Source: Kordia antarctica (GTDB lineage Bacteria; Bacteroidota; Bacteroidia; Flavobacteriales; Flavobacteriaceae). From it: a DNA stretch of 64,000 nt. How positions within the stretch are numbered: position 1 is the first letter of the stretch; every line of letters begins with the position of its first letter. The stretch spans positions 2,571,501 to 2,635,500 of the forward strand of contig NZ_CP019288.1 in the NCBI RefSeq assembly GCF_009901525.1. Direction: 5' to 3'. The translations under genes and the position numbers were made by a program. Shown here one piece after another: positions 33,749 through 43,917 of this stretch. The notes under the pieces were generated by a model. The model saw only the letters and a list, made by a program, of their open reading frames with translations, was not told where the DNA came from and did no database searches.

Positions 33749-34327
33749 CTAAACTGCTACACCTGTAAGCAACACTTTGCTCAATGCTGCTAGTAAGTCT
33801 TCTTTGATGATGTCTTCTTTTTTAGGAATCCAAAGATATAACGAACGTAAGGTAGAAATGATAGAGAATAGGATGATTTCAGGATCTACTTCTTTGAGTT
33901 CTCCGTTTGCAATACCTTGTTTTAGTATTTGCCGAAAGCTTTCTTCGTAATTTCTTCGTAAGGTAAGATAGTATTCTATTTGTTCTTCCAAATGCATCCA
34001 ATCGTTATTCATGGTTGCCATTTTTGATGGATTTTCTAGTGTAATTTGCACATGTAATGCAATGATTCGTTCTAATTTTTCGATGCTTGTTGAGTCAGTA
34101 GCAACTATTTGAGACATTCCAACTGTAAACTGCTCACCTATGTTTATGACAATGTCTGAAAGTATTTGTTGTTTGGATTGAATGTGATTGTACAAACTCG
34201 CTGCTTTTATGCCCATTACTTGCGCTATGTCACGCATTGTCACAGCACTGTATCCTTTTTTTTTGAAAAGCATTTCGGCTGTTCGTACAATTTCTTCTTT
34301 GCGAGTTTCAGGTTTTTGTTTCATCAA
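33749..34327 (-). CDS. TetR/AcrR family regulator, likely paa repressor
   Basis: A 192-residue TetR protein. The N-terminal DNA-binding domain reads RKEEIVRTAEMLFKKKGYSAV, then TMRDIAQVMGIKAASLYNHI as helix-turn-helix with the family's Y-x-H end. The C-terminal helical region would bind an inducer, plausibly phenylacetyl-CoA as for PaaR repressors. It lies upstream of paaE on the same strand, 140 bases away, and divergent from phenylalanine hydroxylase. The start could be the first or second Met (34327 or 34324). Control of the paa operon is inferred from position and the palindrome. Confidence 0.9.
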   Translation of the reverse strand: MMKQKPETRKEEIVRTAEMLFKKKGYSAVTMRDIAQVMGIKAASLYNHIQSKQQILSDIVINIGEQFTVGMSQIVATDSTSIEKLERIIALHVQITLENPSKMATMNNDWMHLEEQIEYYLTLRRNYEESFRQILKQGIANGELKEVDPEIILFSIISTLRSLYLWIPKKEDIIKEDLLAALSKVLLTGVAV

Positions 34328-34435
34328 GTTACCATAATCAGTCTGTGAAGATACATATTTTATGAAATACGTTGAATTTCTATATTTTGTTGCTTGAATA
34401 TTTTATGTTTTAATAGCTTTGTGAAAATTTGTCGC

Positions 34436-36175
34436 ATGAATCAGAATATTGAAACAAATCCATTGTTGGACAGACTTCCTCCGCATTTACAACAATATAT
34501 AAAACCACAGAATTATGACGATTATTCCGCCATAAATCAAGCTGTTTGGCGTTATGTGATGCGAAAGAGTGTTTCTTTTTTGAGTACAGTAGCGCACGAT
34601 TCGTATTTAAGCGGTTTGCAAAAAACGGGGATTTCTATTGATGAAATCCCAAGTATGTACGGCATGAATCGTATTTTGAAAGAAATAGGTTGGGCAGCAG
34701 TTGCCGTTGACGGATTTATTCCACCAAATGCTTTTATGGAGTTTCAAGCTTATAAAGTATTGGTGATTGCGAGCGACATTAGGCAGTTAGAAAATATTAC
34801 TTACACACCAGCGCCCGATATTATTCATGAAGCAGCAGGACACGCACCAATTATTTCCAATCCTGATTATGCAGAATATTTGAGACGATTTGGAGAGATT
34901 GGCGCCAAAGCTATTTTATCGGCGCATGATAATGAAATGTATGAAGCAGTTCGGAAACTTTCTATTGTGAAAGAATCGCTAGGAAGTACAGAAACCGAGA
35001 TTGAATCAGCAGAAACTCGCGTGAACGAATTGCAGTCTAAAAAAGTAGCATTGTCCGAAATGGCAATGATTCGAAATTTACATTGGTGGACTGTTGAATA
35101 CGGCTTGATTGGCGATATACAAAACCCGAAAATTTATGGCGCAGGTTTGCTTTCTTCCATTGGAGAAAGTAAATGGTGTATGACTGATAAAGTGAAAAAA
35201 ATTCCATACGCTTTGGACGCCGCGTACCAAGAGTTTGATATTACAAAACCACAACCGCAATTGTATGTAACGCCCGATTTTTCACATTTAATGCAAGTTT
35301 TGGAAGAGTTTGTAACTACAATGGCATTGCGAAAAGGCGGATTTAGAGGTTTGCAAAAACTAATTAATTCTAAAAAAATTGGAACTATTGAACTGAGTAC
35401 AGGTTTGCAAGTTTCTGGAATTTTCACAGAAATGATTACGAATGAAGATAATGAAGTTGTGTTTTTTAAGACAGAAGGACCAACTGCATTATCAAACAGA
35501 GAGAAAGAATTAATTGGTCATGGTATTACAATGCATCCGCACGGTTTTAGTTCGCCTTTAGGCAAGTTAAAAGGAATCAATTTGGCGATTGAAGATATGA
35601 GTCCGAGAGATTTAAAAGCGTATAATTTTTATGATGGCGAACGCATCGCCTTCGAGTATGAAAGCGGCATCAAAGTAGAAGGTTTAAACGTGACAGGAAT
35701 TCGGAATATTAATGGAAAGTTAATTTTGATTCAGTTTACAGATTGTACAGTTACATACAAAAATGAAGTGTTATTTAAACCAGCATACGGAACATTTGAT
35801 TTGGCTCTAGGAAAAGAGATTGTTTCCGCATATGCTGGCGCGGCAGATTACAGATCGTTTGATATGGCGCATTTTAAATCGGAAACATTGACTGTGAAGA
35901 TTCCAACATCAAAAGCAGCTAAAGATTTGGAGGCTTTGTATGCGAAAGTTCGCGATTTTAGAACCAAAAAAGACACAACTGTTTCGCTTGAAACTATTTT
36001 TGAAGAAGTTTCGAAAGCACATTCAAATGATTGGTTATTGCTTGTTGAATTGTACGAATTGGCAACTGAAGATATATCGTTTCAAACGAAAGTTTTAAAT
36101 CGTTTAGAAGAAATTCAAACAGAACGACCAGAAGTTTCGCAATTGATTGCAGACGGAATTGAGTTGGTTGTTTAG
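34436..36175 (+). CDS. Phenylalanine/aromatic amino-acid hydroxylase with long C-terminal extension
   Basis: Pterin-dependent iron monooxygenase (phenylalanine to tyrosine). I start at 34436 (MNQNIETNPLLDRLPPHL); an earlier in-frame ATG at 34394 would add 14 residues without conservation. Iron ligands are visible as His131 and His136 in PDIIHEAAGHAPII and Glu221 in LHWWTVEYGLIG. Bacterial enzymes usually have about 260-300 residues; this one has 579. Between the ligands an insertion rich in Glu (SLGSTETEIESAETRVNELQ) is present, and residues about 330-579 form an extra region (LSTGLQVSGIFTEM, HPHGFSSPLGKLKG) that I do not recognise. This long form is known to me from Bacteroidota annotations. 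Confidence 0.9.
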   Translation: MNQNIETNPLLDRLPPHLQQYIKPQNYDDYSAINQAVWRYVMRKSVSFLSTVAHDSYLSGLQKTGISIDEIPSMYGMNRILKEIGWAAVAVDGFIPPNAFMEFQAYKVLVIASDIRQLENITYTPAPDIIHEAAGHAPIISNPDYAEYLRRFGEIGAKAILSAHDNEMYEAVRKLSIVKESLGSTETEIESAETRVNELQSKKVALSEMAMIRNLHWWTVEYGLIGDIQNPKIYGAGLLSSIGESKWCMTDKVKKIPYALDAAYQEFDITKPQPQLYVTPDFSHLMQVLEEFVTTMALRKGGFRGLQKLINSKKIGTIELSTGLQVSGIFTEMITNEDNEVVFFKTEGPTALSNREKELIGHGITMHPHGFSSPLGKLKGINLAIEDMSPRDLKAYNFYDGERIAFEYESGIKVEGLNVTGIRNINGKLILIQFTDCTVTYKNEVLFKPAYGTFDLALGKEIVSAYAGAADYRSFDMAHFKSETLTVKIPTSKAAKDLEALYAKVRDFRTKKDTTVSLETIFEEVSKAHSNDWLLLVELYELATEDISFQTKVLNRLEEIQTERPEVSQLIADGIELVV

Positions 36176-36373
36176 TTAACTATTCAAGAAATCTTTAAAT
36201 TTTTTTGTCGTTAGTAATTTCCATATTCCAAGTAAGATTGCCAATCCTTCTGTAAATGAACCAACTGATAAAAGTTCTGGACCATATGGCCAATGCTGAA
36301 TTTTGAATAGCGCACCGATAATAGTGATAAACACGCCTAAAAGAAATATAGCAATAATGTGTTTTACTTTCAT
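36176..36373 (-). CDS. Small GldL-like membrane protein
   Basis: A 65-residue protein with two hydrophobic helices (HIIAIFLLGVFITIIGALF and EGLAILLGIWKLL) connected by FKIQHWPYGPELLSVGSF. The motif H-W-P-(Y/F)-G after K-I/M resembles the N-terminal region of the gliding-motility protein GldL, but the rest of GldL is missing. Similar short proteins are common in Flavobacteriaceae. Its stop codon directly abuts that of the hydroxylase gene on the other strand (no bases between). Confidence 0.65.
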   Translation of the reverse strand: MKVKHIIAIFLLGVFITIIGALFKIQHWPYGPELLSVGSFTEGLAILLGIWKLLTTKKFKDFLNS

Positions 36374-36478
36374 AGTTTTTTAGATTGCAACCCGTTTTTG
36401 AACTTAAAGCCAGATTGATTTTTGAAAAATCCAAGATACTACTTTATTCTATATGTAAAAAAGCGAACCGAAGTTGAC

Positions 36479-37429
36479 TTAGAATTGCATAAATGGATAC
36501 GTTTTTTGAAGCTTTTCAATTTTAGCTTGTAGTTTTGCTAAAAAATTTTGATGCTGTTCAGAGTTTGGATTGAATGGTTTATGCGCCAATCCTTTTTGAA
36601 TAGTTTCTATTTCTTCCAACGTTTTTTCACTTTCGTGAGAAATCCAATTGTGCTGAAATTTCTCCCAAATGTAATTAATCGCCGTAGCATTTGGATGAAT
36701 CATGTCTTCCGCGTAAAAACGATAATCGCGCAATTCGTCCATCATAAGTTCATACGACGGAAAATAATGTATTTGATTTCGCTCAGAAACTACGTGATGA
36801 ATTCCGGACAATAAATGTGCTTTACTTTGCTGATTTTCCACAAAACCATCTTTTAAATGTCGCACTGGCGAAACGGTAAAAACTACCGTAATTTTCGGGT
36901 TGAAGCTTTTCAGTAATACAACACAATTTTCAACACTTGCTGCGACTTCATCTACCGAAAGTAATTCTTTTAAAAACTGCTTTTGCGGCACTTTATGACA
37001 ATTGGCAACCGTTGTATCGGTTTCAATATGGCGATATGTCCAAGAAGTTCCTAAGGTGATAATTACATGAGAAGCTTCAAGCAGCACTTGATTCGTGTTT
37101 TCAATTGCCAAATTCAAATTTGATAACAATCCATTTTTGTCTGCGTGACTCAATTCAGAATGTGCTTCAAAACAATGCCAACGTTCATTTACATAGAAAA
37201 TATCATCTTCCGTAAATTCATCTTTATTGATTGCTTTCGTAAGTAAGTTCTCAATCGCTTTTGGATGAAATAAAATTCCGAATGGGTTTTGAAACGTATT
37301 GAATTTGTAATACGCCAACTTTCCGCCAATATGTTCTGAAAAACAAGAACCCAATAAACATACGTTACTTTCATATGTTATTGGGTTATAATTTTCTTTT
37401 GCGAACGGAATGTTGGTTTGCAAGATCAT
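36479..37429 (-). CDS. GSCFA family protein
   Basis: A 316-residue protein named for the motif seen here as NVCLLGSCFSEHIGGKLAYY near residue 25. NPFGILFHPKAIENLL, VIITLGTSWTYRHIET, FTVSPVRHLKDGF and AEDMIHPNATAINYIWEKF follow. The block 1 Gly-Ser-Cys region and the D-x-I-H-P block are compatible with an SGNH/GDSL-like esterase fold, which is my inference. It ends upstream of nothing on the same strand but is four bases from the secreted protein gene at 37434, so both form a unit with alaS. Confidence 0.88.
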   Translation of the reverse strand: MILQTNIPFAKENYNPITYESNVCLLGSCFSEHIGGKLAYYKFNTFQNPFGILFHPKAIENLLTKAINKDEFTEDDIFYVNERWHCFEAHSELSHADKNGLLSNLNLAIENTNQVLLEASHVIITLGTSWTYRHIETDTTVANCHKVPQKQFLKELLSVDEVAASVENCVVLLKSFNPKITVVFTVSPVRHLKDGFVENQQSKAHLLSGIHHVVSERNQIHYFPSYELMMDELRDYRFYAEDMIHPNATAINYIWEKFQHNWISHESEKTLEEIETIQKGLAHKPFNPNSEQHQNFLAKLQAKIEKLQKTYPFMQF

Positions 37430-37433
37430 AAAA

Positions 37434-37832
37434 CTATTGCTTTTCTTTTAGATCGGCAGCTCGTTTTGCAGTATGATACATGATCAGCAAACGGTTTTTC
37501 ATTCCTTGCGTAAATCCCACCAATTCTTTGCTTTGGTATGATACACCTTTAATGCTTTCCATTTTTAAAATAGCATCACTTGTAGCTCTGTCTAATTTTC
37601 CTTTTTCCGTAATATCGTTCGGATTTAATATTTTAAGATACACTAATTTATCTTGAAAATCTGCAACTACCGCAGGTTGTGGCGGCGTTAAACGCAACCA
37701 TTGTCCTTTTTTACTTGGCATTACACACCAAACATATACATCTTCATCAGAAGCATCTTTCGGAGCTTCTTCTTGTGCTAAAACTGGCACTGCAAGTAGC
37801 AATGCAAATACAATTATATATAATTTTTTCAT
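37434..37832 (-). CDS. Secreted protein of unknown function
   Basis: A 132-residue product with a clear signal peptide (MKKLYIIVFALLLAVPVLAQ). The mature protein starts acidic (EEAPKDASDEDVYVW) and then is mixed, with ILKMESIKGVSYQSKELVGF and a helical basic end. I recognise no domain. Lies between alaS (35 bases) and the GSCFA gene (4 bases) on the same strand. Confidence 0.6.
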   Translation of the reverse strand: MKKLYIIVFALLLAVPVLAQEEAPKDASDEDVYVWCVMPSKKGQWLRLTPPQPAVVADFQDKLVYLKILNPNDITEKGKLDRATSDAILKMESIKGVSYQSKELVGFTQGMKNRLLIMYHTAKRAADLKEKQ

Positions 37833-37867
37833 AAGGCTATTATAATATTATTATTGTTAATATTGAG

Positions 37868-40480
37868 TTATTTTATATATTCTTTTACACGTTCAAGCGC
37901 TTTTGGAATTCCTCCAGGGTTTTTTCCGCCTGCGGTTGCAAAAAAGGGTTGTCCGCCGCCGCCGCCGTGAATTAATTTTCCTAATTCTCGCACTACTTTT
38001 CCAGCATCATAACCACGTTCTGCAACTAATTCTTTGGAAATATAACACGTTAACATTACTTTGTCTCCATTCGCGGTAGCAAAAAACAAAAATAAGTTTT
38101 TTAGTTCACCACCAAGTTCAAACGCTAGATTTTTTATTCCGTTTTGGTCTAAATCTATTTTGGTTGCTAAAAATTGAACGCCATTAACTTCTTGTAATTG
38201 TCCTTTTAGGTCACCTTTTGCATTTTTCGCTTTGTCTTTCAACAGACTTTCTATCTGTTTTTTCAACTTTGAGTTTTCATCTTTTAAATCGGAAACTGCT
38301 TTTACAGCATCTTTCGGATTACTTAAAACGTCTTTGATTTCGTAATATGCGCGGTTATTTGTCGCATAAAACTCTTTCGTTGCATCACATGTAATTGCTT
38401 CAATTCTACGAATTCCTGCCGCAACTGCGCCTTCAGATTTTATTTTAAAATGCCAGATATCGCCTGTATTTTCCACATGTGTTCCTCCGCACAATTCAAT
38501 CGATTTTCCAAAACGAATAGAACGAACCGTATCTCCATATTTCTCGCCAAATAACGCCATTGCGCCATCTGCCATTGCTTCTGTAACTGGTCTGTTACGT
38601 TTTTCTTCTAGCGGAAGCTTTCCTTCAATTCGTGCATTTACAAAATCTTCAACATCGCGTAATTCTTCTACGGTAAGTTTTGAAAAGTGAGAAAAATCGA
38701 AACGTAAATATTTTGAATGTACTGCCGAACCTTTTTGCTCTACATGCGTTCCTAAAATTTCACGCAATGCTTGATGCAATAAGTGTGTTGCTGTATGATT
38801 TGCCGCTGTACGATTACGTTGCTTTTTATCAACCACAGCACGCAACGTTACGTTTATATGTTTTGGTAAATTTTTCGCAATATGAATAATTAGATTATTT
38901 TCTTTTTTCGTGTCCAAAATATACACAACATCGCCATTTGGCACTTCCAAATATCCTTTGTCACCAACTTGTCCGCCGCCTTCTGGATAAAATGGTGTCA
39001 AATTGAATACTAATTGATATTGTACACCATCTTTTTTGGTTTCAATTTTACGGTAACGCGTCAATTTTACATCAACTTCAAGCATATCATATCCGACAAA
39101 TTCTTCTTCTTCATCTTCTATAACAATTACCCAATCATCTGCTTGAATCGCTGTTGCTTCCCGACCTTTTCCTTTTTGTTCTTCTAGTAATTTTTTAAAT
39201 TCTTTTTTATTGTATGATAAATCGCGCTCACGCAGAATCAACTCTGTTAAATCTTCTGGAAAACCGTAGGTATCTTTTAATTCGAATACTTTTTTACCTG
39301 ATATTTCTTTTCCACTTGTATTTTCAATCACACGATCTAATAATACCAAACCTTGATCTAGCGTACGTAAAAATGAATTTTCTTCTTCTTTTATTACATT
39401 CTGAATGAGTTGCTTTTGCTCTGTAAGTTCAGGAAACGCTTTCCCCATTTTTTTATCCAACACATCTACCAAACGATAAATAAATGGTTCTTTTTTGTTT
39501 AAGAAAGTAAATCCGTACCGAATTGCTCTTCGCAAGATTCTACGAATTACATAACCAGCTGCATTGTTACTTGGCAATTGTCCGTCAGCAATAGAAAAAG
39601 ATACTGCGCGCACGTGATCGGCAATGACACGAATGGCAACATCTACTTTTTCGTCTTCTCCGTACTTTGTATTTGAAATCGCTTCTATTTCTCTAATAAT
39701 TGGCGTAAAAACGTCTGTATCATAGTTCGATTTTACATCTTGCAAAACCATACATAAACGCTCAAATCCCATTCCTGTATCAACATGATTTGCAGGTAAT
39801 TTTTCTAATGATTTGTCTGCTTTACGATTGTATTGCATGAAAACCAAGTTCCAGATTTCCACAACGTGTGGATGATCCATATTGACCAAATCTGCTCCAG
39901 AAACTTGTGCTTTTTCTTCTGGCGTACGAATATCAACGTGAATTTCTGAACAAGGCCCGCAAGGTCCTTGACTTCCCATTTCCCAAAAGTTATCTTTTTT
40001 GTTTCCCATCAAAATGCGCTCTTCTGGAATAATTTCTTTCCACAAGTCATACGCTTCTTGATCTAGCTGTAAACCATCTTCTTCGCTTCCTTCAAAAACA
40101 GTTACATATAAAATATCTTTATCTACTCCGAAAACTTCTGTCAATAATTCCCAAGCCCACGTAATGGCTTCTTTTTTAAAGTAATCGCCAAAACTCCAGT
40201 TTCCAAGCATTTCAAACATCGTGTGATGATACGTGTCATATCCAACTTCTTCTAAGTCGTTATGTTTTCCGCTTACACGCAAACATTTTTGTGTATCGGC
40301 AATACGATTGCTTTTTGGCGTTCCGTTTCCTAAGAAATATTCTTTAAAAGGTGCCATTCCAGAGTTGATAAACATCAAAGTTGGGTCATTTTTCATAACC
40401 ATTGGCGCAGAAGGCACAATTTGATGCGCTTTAGATTTGTAAAATTCTAAAAACTTGGTTCTAATATCTTGGGATTTCAT
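37868..40480 (-). CDS. alaS: Alanyl-tRNA synthetase
   Basis: Class II synthetase that charges tRNA-Ala. It begins [20 protein letters not shown], with motif 2 region [33 protein letters not shown] and motif 3 near [28 protein letters not shown]. The editing domain has the zinc ligands in [14 protein letters not shown] and [14 protein letters not shown]; the C-Ala domain ends with [20 protein letters not shown]. At 870 residues it is full length. First gene of a minus-strand unit with the secreted protein and GSCFA gene; the start is divergent from the M23 peptidase gene. Confidence 0.97.
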   Translation of the reverse strand: MKSQDIRTKFLEFYKSKAHQIVPSAPMVMKNDPTLMFINSGMAPFKEYFLGNGTPKSNRIADTQKCLRVSGKHNDLEEVGYDTYHHTMFEMLGNWSFGDYFKKEAITWAWELLTEVFGVDKDILYVTVFEGSEEDGLQLDQEAYDLWKEIIPEERILMGNKKDNFWEMGSQGPCGPCSEIHVDIRTPEEKAQVSGADLVNMDHPHVVEIWNLVFMQYNRKADKSLEKLPANHVDTGMGFERLCMVLQDVKSNYDTDVFTPIIREIEAISNTKYGEDEKVDVAIRVIADHVRAVSFSIADGQLPSNNAAGYVIRRILRRAIRYGFTFLNKKEPFIYRLVDVLDKKMGKAFPELTEQKQLIQNVIKEEENSFLRTLDQGLVLLDRVIENTSGKEISGKKVFELKDTYGFPEDLTELILRERDLSYNKKEFKKLLEEQKGKGREATAIQADDWVIVIEDEEEEFVGYDMLEVDVKLTRYRKIETKKDGVQYQLVFNLTPFYPEGGGQVGDKGYLEVPNGDVVYILDTKKENNLIIHIAKNLPKHINVTLRAVVDKKQRNRTAANHTATHLLHQALREILGTHVEQKGSAVHSKYLRFDFSHFSKLTVEELRDVEDFVNARIEGKLPLEEKRNRPVTEAMADGAMALFGEKYGDTVRSIRFGKSIELCGGTHVENTGDIWHFKIKSEGAVAAGIRRIEAITCDATKEFYATNNRAYYEIKDVLSNPKDAVKAVSDLKDENSKLKKQIESLLKDKAKNAKGDLKGQLQEVNGVQFLATKIDLDQNGIKNLAFELGGELKNLFLFFATANGDKVMLTCYISKELVAERGYDAGKVVRELGKLIHGGGGGQPFFATAGGKNPGGIPKALERVKEYIK

Positions 40481-40621
40481 TTATTCTTAACTGATTAAAA
40501 GAGAATATATAATCTCGTATTTTATGTAAACCTATTAAATTTTGATTGTCAAAGCTACTTTATGATTTATTAAAATTATCTTAAGCTGCTGTAAAATTTC
40601 CAAAAACTGTAAAACAATAGT

Positions 40622-40629
40622 TATATTTG
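40622..40629 (+). promoter_or_regulatory. Candidate TAnnTTTG promoter element for the M23 peptidase gene
   Basis: TATATTTG on the plus strand, about 70 bases ahead of the M23 start, matches the Bacteroidota -7 consensus TAnnTTTG. No good -33 TTTG was found at the usual spacing, so confidence is low. Confidence 0.35.
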
Positions 40630-40697
40630 TTTGTTTCACAAGTTTCTCATGAAATATTTTTATTGAGAATCTGTGCAAAAATAGAATATTTTAAGGA

Positions 40698-41672
40698 ATG
40701 AGTAAGGTAAAATATTATTACGATTCAGAAACGCTGTCATATCGCAAGATTGAAAGCAAGCGTGGACGTAAAATTGGCTATGCATTATTGTACATTGCAT
40801 CCGTTGCTTTATGCGCTATTTTGCTAGTAACTGTCTTCATTTACACATCATTTGAAACACCAAATGAAAAGGTGTTGCAACGTGAATTGGCAAAAATGCA
40901 ATTTCAGTATGATTTGCTGAATAAGAAAATCGCGCATGCGGAATCTGTTCTAGAAAATATTGAAGAAAGAGACAATACTATTTATCGTTTGTATTTTGAA
41001 GCAAACCCAATTCCTGAAGAACAACGCAAAGCTGGTTTTGGCGGTGTAAATAGATATGAAGCTTTGTATAACTATGAAAATGCAGATTTGCTTGTGTCTA
41101 CGACAAAACGCTTGGAAGTGTTGCAAAAACAATTGGTAGTTCAGTCTAAATCGTTGGACGAAATTGCAAAGTTGGCAGAAGATAAAGAAGATTTTTTAGC
41201 TTCTATTCCAGCAATTCAGCCTGTAACTAATGAAAATTTAACGCGAATGGCTTCTGGTTATGGAATGCGAAATGATCCGTTTACGAAAGCTCGAAAGATG
41301 CATTGGGGAATGGATTTTACAGCGCCAAAAGGAACGCCAATATATGCTGCTGGTGATGGAGTTGTAGAACGCGCCGATAATTCTTCTTCTGGTTTTGGAA
41401 AACACATTCGTATAGATCACGGTTACGGATATGTTTCGCTATATGCACACATGAGTAAATACAACGTTCGTAAAGGAAAAAAGGTGAAACGTGGTGATTT
41501 GATTGGTTTTGTGGGAAGTACAGGACGATCGCAAGCGCCGCATTTACATTATGAAATTCGTAAAAATGGAGATAAAATAAATCCGCTTAATTTCTATTAT
41601 GGAAATTTATCTGCTAAAGAATTTGAAGAGTTATTAAAAAATGCTGCCAAACAAAATCAATCGCTCGACTAA
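40698..41672 (+). CDS. M23 (LytM) peptidoglycan endopeptidase, membrane anchored
   Basis: A 324-residue protein: short cytoplasmic N-terminus (MSKVKYYYDSETLSYRKIES), one membrane helix (about 27-50), a coiled-coil stalk (about 55-165) and an M23 domain (180-305). The zinc ligands are in KMHWGMDFTAPKGTPIYAAG (HxxxD) and APHLHYEIR (HxH). It cuts peptide cross-links in the wall or activates amidases, probably in growth or division. The downstream MerR gene starts inside its stop codon (TAATG), so the two are translationally coupled. Confidence 0.92.
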   Translation: MSKVKYYYDSETLSYRKIESKRGRKIGYALLYIASVALCAILLVTVFIYTSFETPNEKVLQRELAKMQFQYDLLNKKIAHAESVLENIEERDNTIYRLYFEANPIPEEQRKAGFGGVNRYEALYNYENADLLVSTTKRLEVLQKQLVVQSKSLDEIAKLAEDKEDFLASIPAIQPVTNENLTRMASGYGMRNDPFTKARKMHWGMDFTAPKGTPIYAAGDGVVERADNSSSGFGKHIRIDHGYGYVSLYAHMSKYNVRKGKKVKRGDLIGFVGSTGRSQAPHLHYEIRKNGDKINPLNFYYGNLSAKEFEELLKNAAKQNQSLD

Positions 41673-42001
41673 TGCATATTGATTTACCAGAAAAATTATA
41701 TTACAGTATCGGCGAAGTTGCCAAAGCTTTTGACGTAAACGCTTCTTTGATCCGTTTTTGGGAGAAAGAATTTGATGAAATTCAACCCAAGAAAAATGCT
41801 AAAGGAAATCGTAAGTTTACGCCTGAAGACATTAAACACATTCAACTTATTTATCATTTGGTCAAAGAACGTGGCTTCACACTCGACGGCGCAAAAGTTC
41901 ATTTAAAAGAGGAAAAGAAGAAAACGCTTTCCAATTTTGAGATTATTCGTAAATTACAACAGATTAGAGCTGAACTTGTAAAAATCAAGGACAATCTGTA
42001 A
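41672..42001 (+). CDS. MerR family transcriptional regulator
   Basis: A 109-residue MerR protein: YYSIGEVAKAFDVNASLIRFWEKEFDEI (helix-turn-helix), then KNAKGNRKFTPEDIKHIQLIYHL (wing) and a short coiled-coil dimer helix. It has no C-terminal effector domain or metal cysteines, so its signal is unknown. Overlaps the M23 gene by one base and precedes lemA; the same order M23-MerR-LemA-TPM is common in Flavobacteriia in my experience. Confidence 0.9.
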   Translation: MHIDLPEKLYYSIGEVAKAFDVNASLIRFWEKEFDEIQPKKNAKGNRKFTPEDIKHIQLIYHLVKERGFTLDGAKVHLKEEKKKTLSNFEIIRKLQQIRAELVKIKDNL

Positions 42002-42044
42002 CGTTTGAACTAAATACAATACTAACAAATAAACCTGAATAATT

Positions 42045-42635
42045 ATGAATAAAAAATGGATAATCGCTTTAGTCATTGTGGCTATACTTGCGATTTTTGC
42101 ATACACCAAATACAATGGAATGGTGTTGCTGAGAGAAGATGCCAAAACTGCTTGGTCTAATGTTGAAAGTGAATATCAACGTCGAAATGACCTTATTGGA
42201 AATCTTGTGAAAACGGTTAAAGGTGCTGCCGATTTTGAACGTACAACGCTTGAAGCGGTAATTAATGCAAGATCAAAAGCAACTCAAACACAAATTAATG
42301 TAGACGATTTAACGCCCGAAAACATGGCGAAATTTCAAGAAGCACAAGCTGGACTTTCTGGCGCATTGTCACGATTATTGGTAACTGTTGAACGTTATCC
42401 TGATTTGAAAGCCAATGAAAATTTCTTAAAACTACAAGACGAACTCGCAAGTACGGAAAATTCTGTTCGTACGTCAAGAAATCGCTACAATAGCGCAGTG
42501 AATGATTTCAATAAAAAGATCATCACTTTTCCAAACAACCTATATGCAGGTGCATTTGGATTAAAAGAAATGGCGCGTTTCAAAGCTGATCCAGGAACTG
42601 AAAAAGCACCTGATGTTGAGTTCGATTTTAATTAA
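42045..42635 (+). CDS. LemA family membrane protein
   Basis: A 196-residue protein with one N-terminal membrane helix (MNKKWIIALVIVAILAIFAY). The LemA helical domain follows: NGMVLLREDAKTAWSNVESEYQRRNDLIGNLVKTVKG, LSGALSRLLVTVERYPDLKANENFLKLQDELASTENSVRTSRNRYN. The C-terminus has NNLYAGAFGLKEMARF. LemA proteins are anchored and exposed outside the inner membrane; their function is poorly known. Co-directional with two TPM genes, a pairing that is conserved in many bacteria. Confidence 0.93.
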   Translation: MNKKWIIALVIVAILAIFAYTKYNGMVLLREDAKTAWSNVESEYQRRNDLIGNLVKTVKGAADFERTTLEAVINARSKATQTQINVDDLTPENMAKFQEAQAGLSGALSRLLVTVERYPDLKANENFLKLQDELASTENSVRTSRNRYNSAVNDFNKKIITFPNNLYAGAFGLKEMARFKADPGTEKAPDVEFDFN

Positions 42636-42661
42636 TAATACCTAATAAGCACCCAAAACAT

Positions 42662-43102
42662 ATGTCTAAAGTAGAAGATTTCCTTTCCGTTGAGGAAGAA
42701 CAAGAAATCGTTGCTGCCATTCGTACGGCGGAACGAAATACTTCTGGTGAAATTAGAGTTCATATAGAAAAGCATACAGATGCTAACACATTTGATCGCG
42801 CACTAGAAGTATTTCATCTGCTTAAAATGGATAATACAAAACTTCGGAATGGCGTACTTATTTATGTCGCTGTGGCAGATAAAACATTTGTTATTTGCGG
42901 AGATGAAGGCATTAATAATGTAGTTCCTACTGATTTTTGGAACACAACGCGTGATGCGATGAAAAATCAATTCCGACAAGGAAATTTTACTAAAGGAATG
43001 ATTGAAGGTGTTTTACAAGCCGGATTGGAATTGCAAAAACATTTTCCTTGGGACGCAGACACAGATGTAGACGAACTACCAAACGAAATTTCAAGAGGCT
43101 AA
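42662..43102 (+). CDS. TPM domain protein, short form without signal
   Basis: A 146-residue protein covering a TPM (DUF477) domain: DFLSVEEEQEIVAAIRTAER, TSGEIRVHIEKHTD, NGVLIYVAVADKTFVICGDEG, FRQGNFTKGMIEGVLQAGLEL. It lacks a signal peptide and a membrane helix, unlike its neighbour. TPM proteins in plants act in photosystem II repair and in bacteria are of unknown function. It overlaps the next TPM gene by one base (TAATG). Confidence 0.9.
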   Translation: MSKVEDFLSVEEEQEIVAAIRTAERNTSGEIRVHIEKHTDANTFDRALEVFHLLKMDNTKLRNGVLIYVAVADKTFVICGDEGINNVVPTDFWNTTRDAMKNQFRQGNFTKGMIEGVLQAGLELQKHFPWDADTDVDELPNEISRG

Positions 43103-43917
43103 TGCTGACAAACACACATACATATTTGAAAATTTTCAGTTTTATTATTGGACTGTTTTTCTTGAACGTTTCCTACGCTCAGTTTGACATTCCACCAAAG
43201 CCTACGAAAGCAAATCCTGATGCAGTATACGATTATGCTGGTTTACTTTCTGGTGGCGAAAAAGCTGCTTTAGAAAATAAACTCATCAAATATTCTGATA
43301 CAACTTCTACGCAAATTGTGGTAGTTATTATTAAAAGTTTACAAGGTGAAAGTATTGGTATGCTTACGCCAGAATGGGGACAGAAATGGGGAATTGGACA
43401 AGCGAAAGAAGATAATGGTGTGATTATTCTTTTAGCTGAACAAGAGCGTAAAATATGGATTTCTCCTGGCTATGGCGCTGAAAATAAGTTAACCGCAGGA
43501 GTTACAGGTCAAATTGTTCGAAATAGAATTATTCCCTTTTTTAAACAAAATAATTATTATGGCGGTTTAGATGAAGGCGTCAATAGTATTATTGAGGTTT
43601 TAAACGGCGAATTTACTGGCGAACGGCGACAATCGTCAAGCGAAGGAATTCCCTCTGGAGTTATTATGTTTTTAGTCATCTTTTTTATCGTATTGATATC
43701 TATTATATCAAATAATAAACGAAATGGCGGCGGAAATAATGGTCGCGGTGGTATAGGAAGCAATTTACTCGATATTATTGTTTTAAGCAGTTTGGGTAAA
43801 GGTGGCTTTGGCGGCGGAAGTAGTGGCGGTTTCGGTGGTGGAAGCAGCGGCGGTGGATTTGGTGGCGGCTTCGGTGGCGGCGGATTTAGCGGCGGTGGCG
43901 CTGGTGGAAGTTGGTAG
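43102..43917 (+). CDS. TPM domain protein with glycine-rich tail
   Basis: I start at the ATG at 43102, which overlaps the preceding stop codon; the longer frame from 43048 adds basic residues that only reflect the other gene. It has a signal sequence (IFSFIIGLFFLNVSYAQ), then the TPM domain (PKPTKANPDAVYDYAGLLSG, TSTQIVVVIIKSLQG, KWGIGQAKEDNGVIILLAEQ, KIWISPGYGAENKLTAG), a membrane helix (VIMFLVIFFIVLISII) and a glycine/serine-rich C-terminus ending GGAGGSW. The same design is seen in YgcG-type proteins. Part of the LemA unit. Confidence 0.92.
   Translation: MLTNTHTYLKIFSFIIGLFFLNVSYAQFDIPPKPTKANPDAVYDYAGLLSGGEKAALENKLIKYSDTTSTQIVVVIIKSLQGESIGMLTPEWGQKWGIGQAKEDNGVIILLAEQERKIWISPGYGAENKLTAGVTGQIVRNRIIPFFKQNNYYGGLDEGVNSIIEVLNGEFTGERRQSSSEGIPSGVIMFLVIFFIVLISIISNNKRNGGGNNGRGGIGSNLLDIIVLSSLGKGGFGGGSSGGFGGGSSGGGFGGGFGGGGFSGGGAGGSW

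Noticed and set aside
43048..43101. Longer N-terminus for the second TPM protein
   Set aside because: Overlaps the end of the first TPM gene in another frame and puts Arg-rich residues before a signal peptide.
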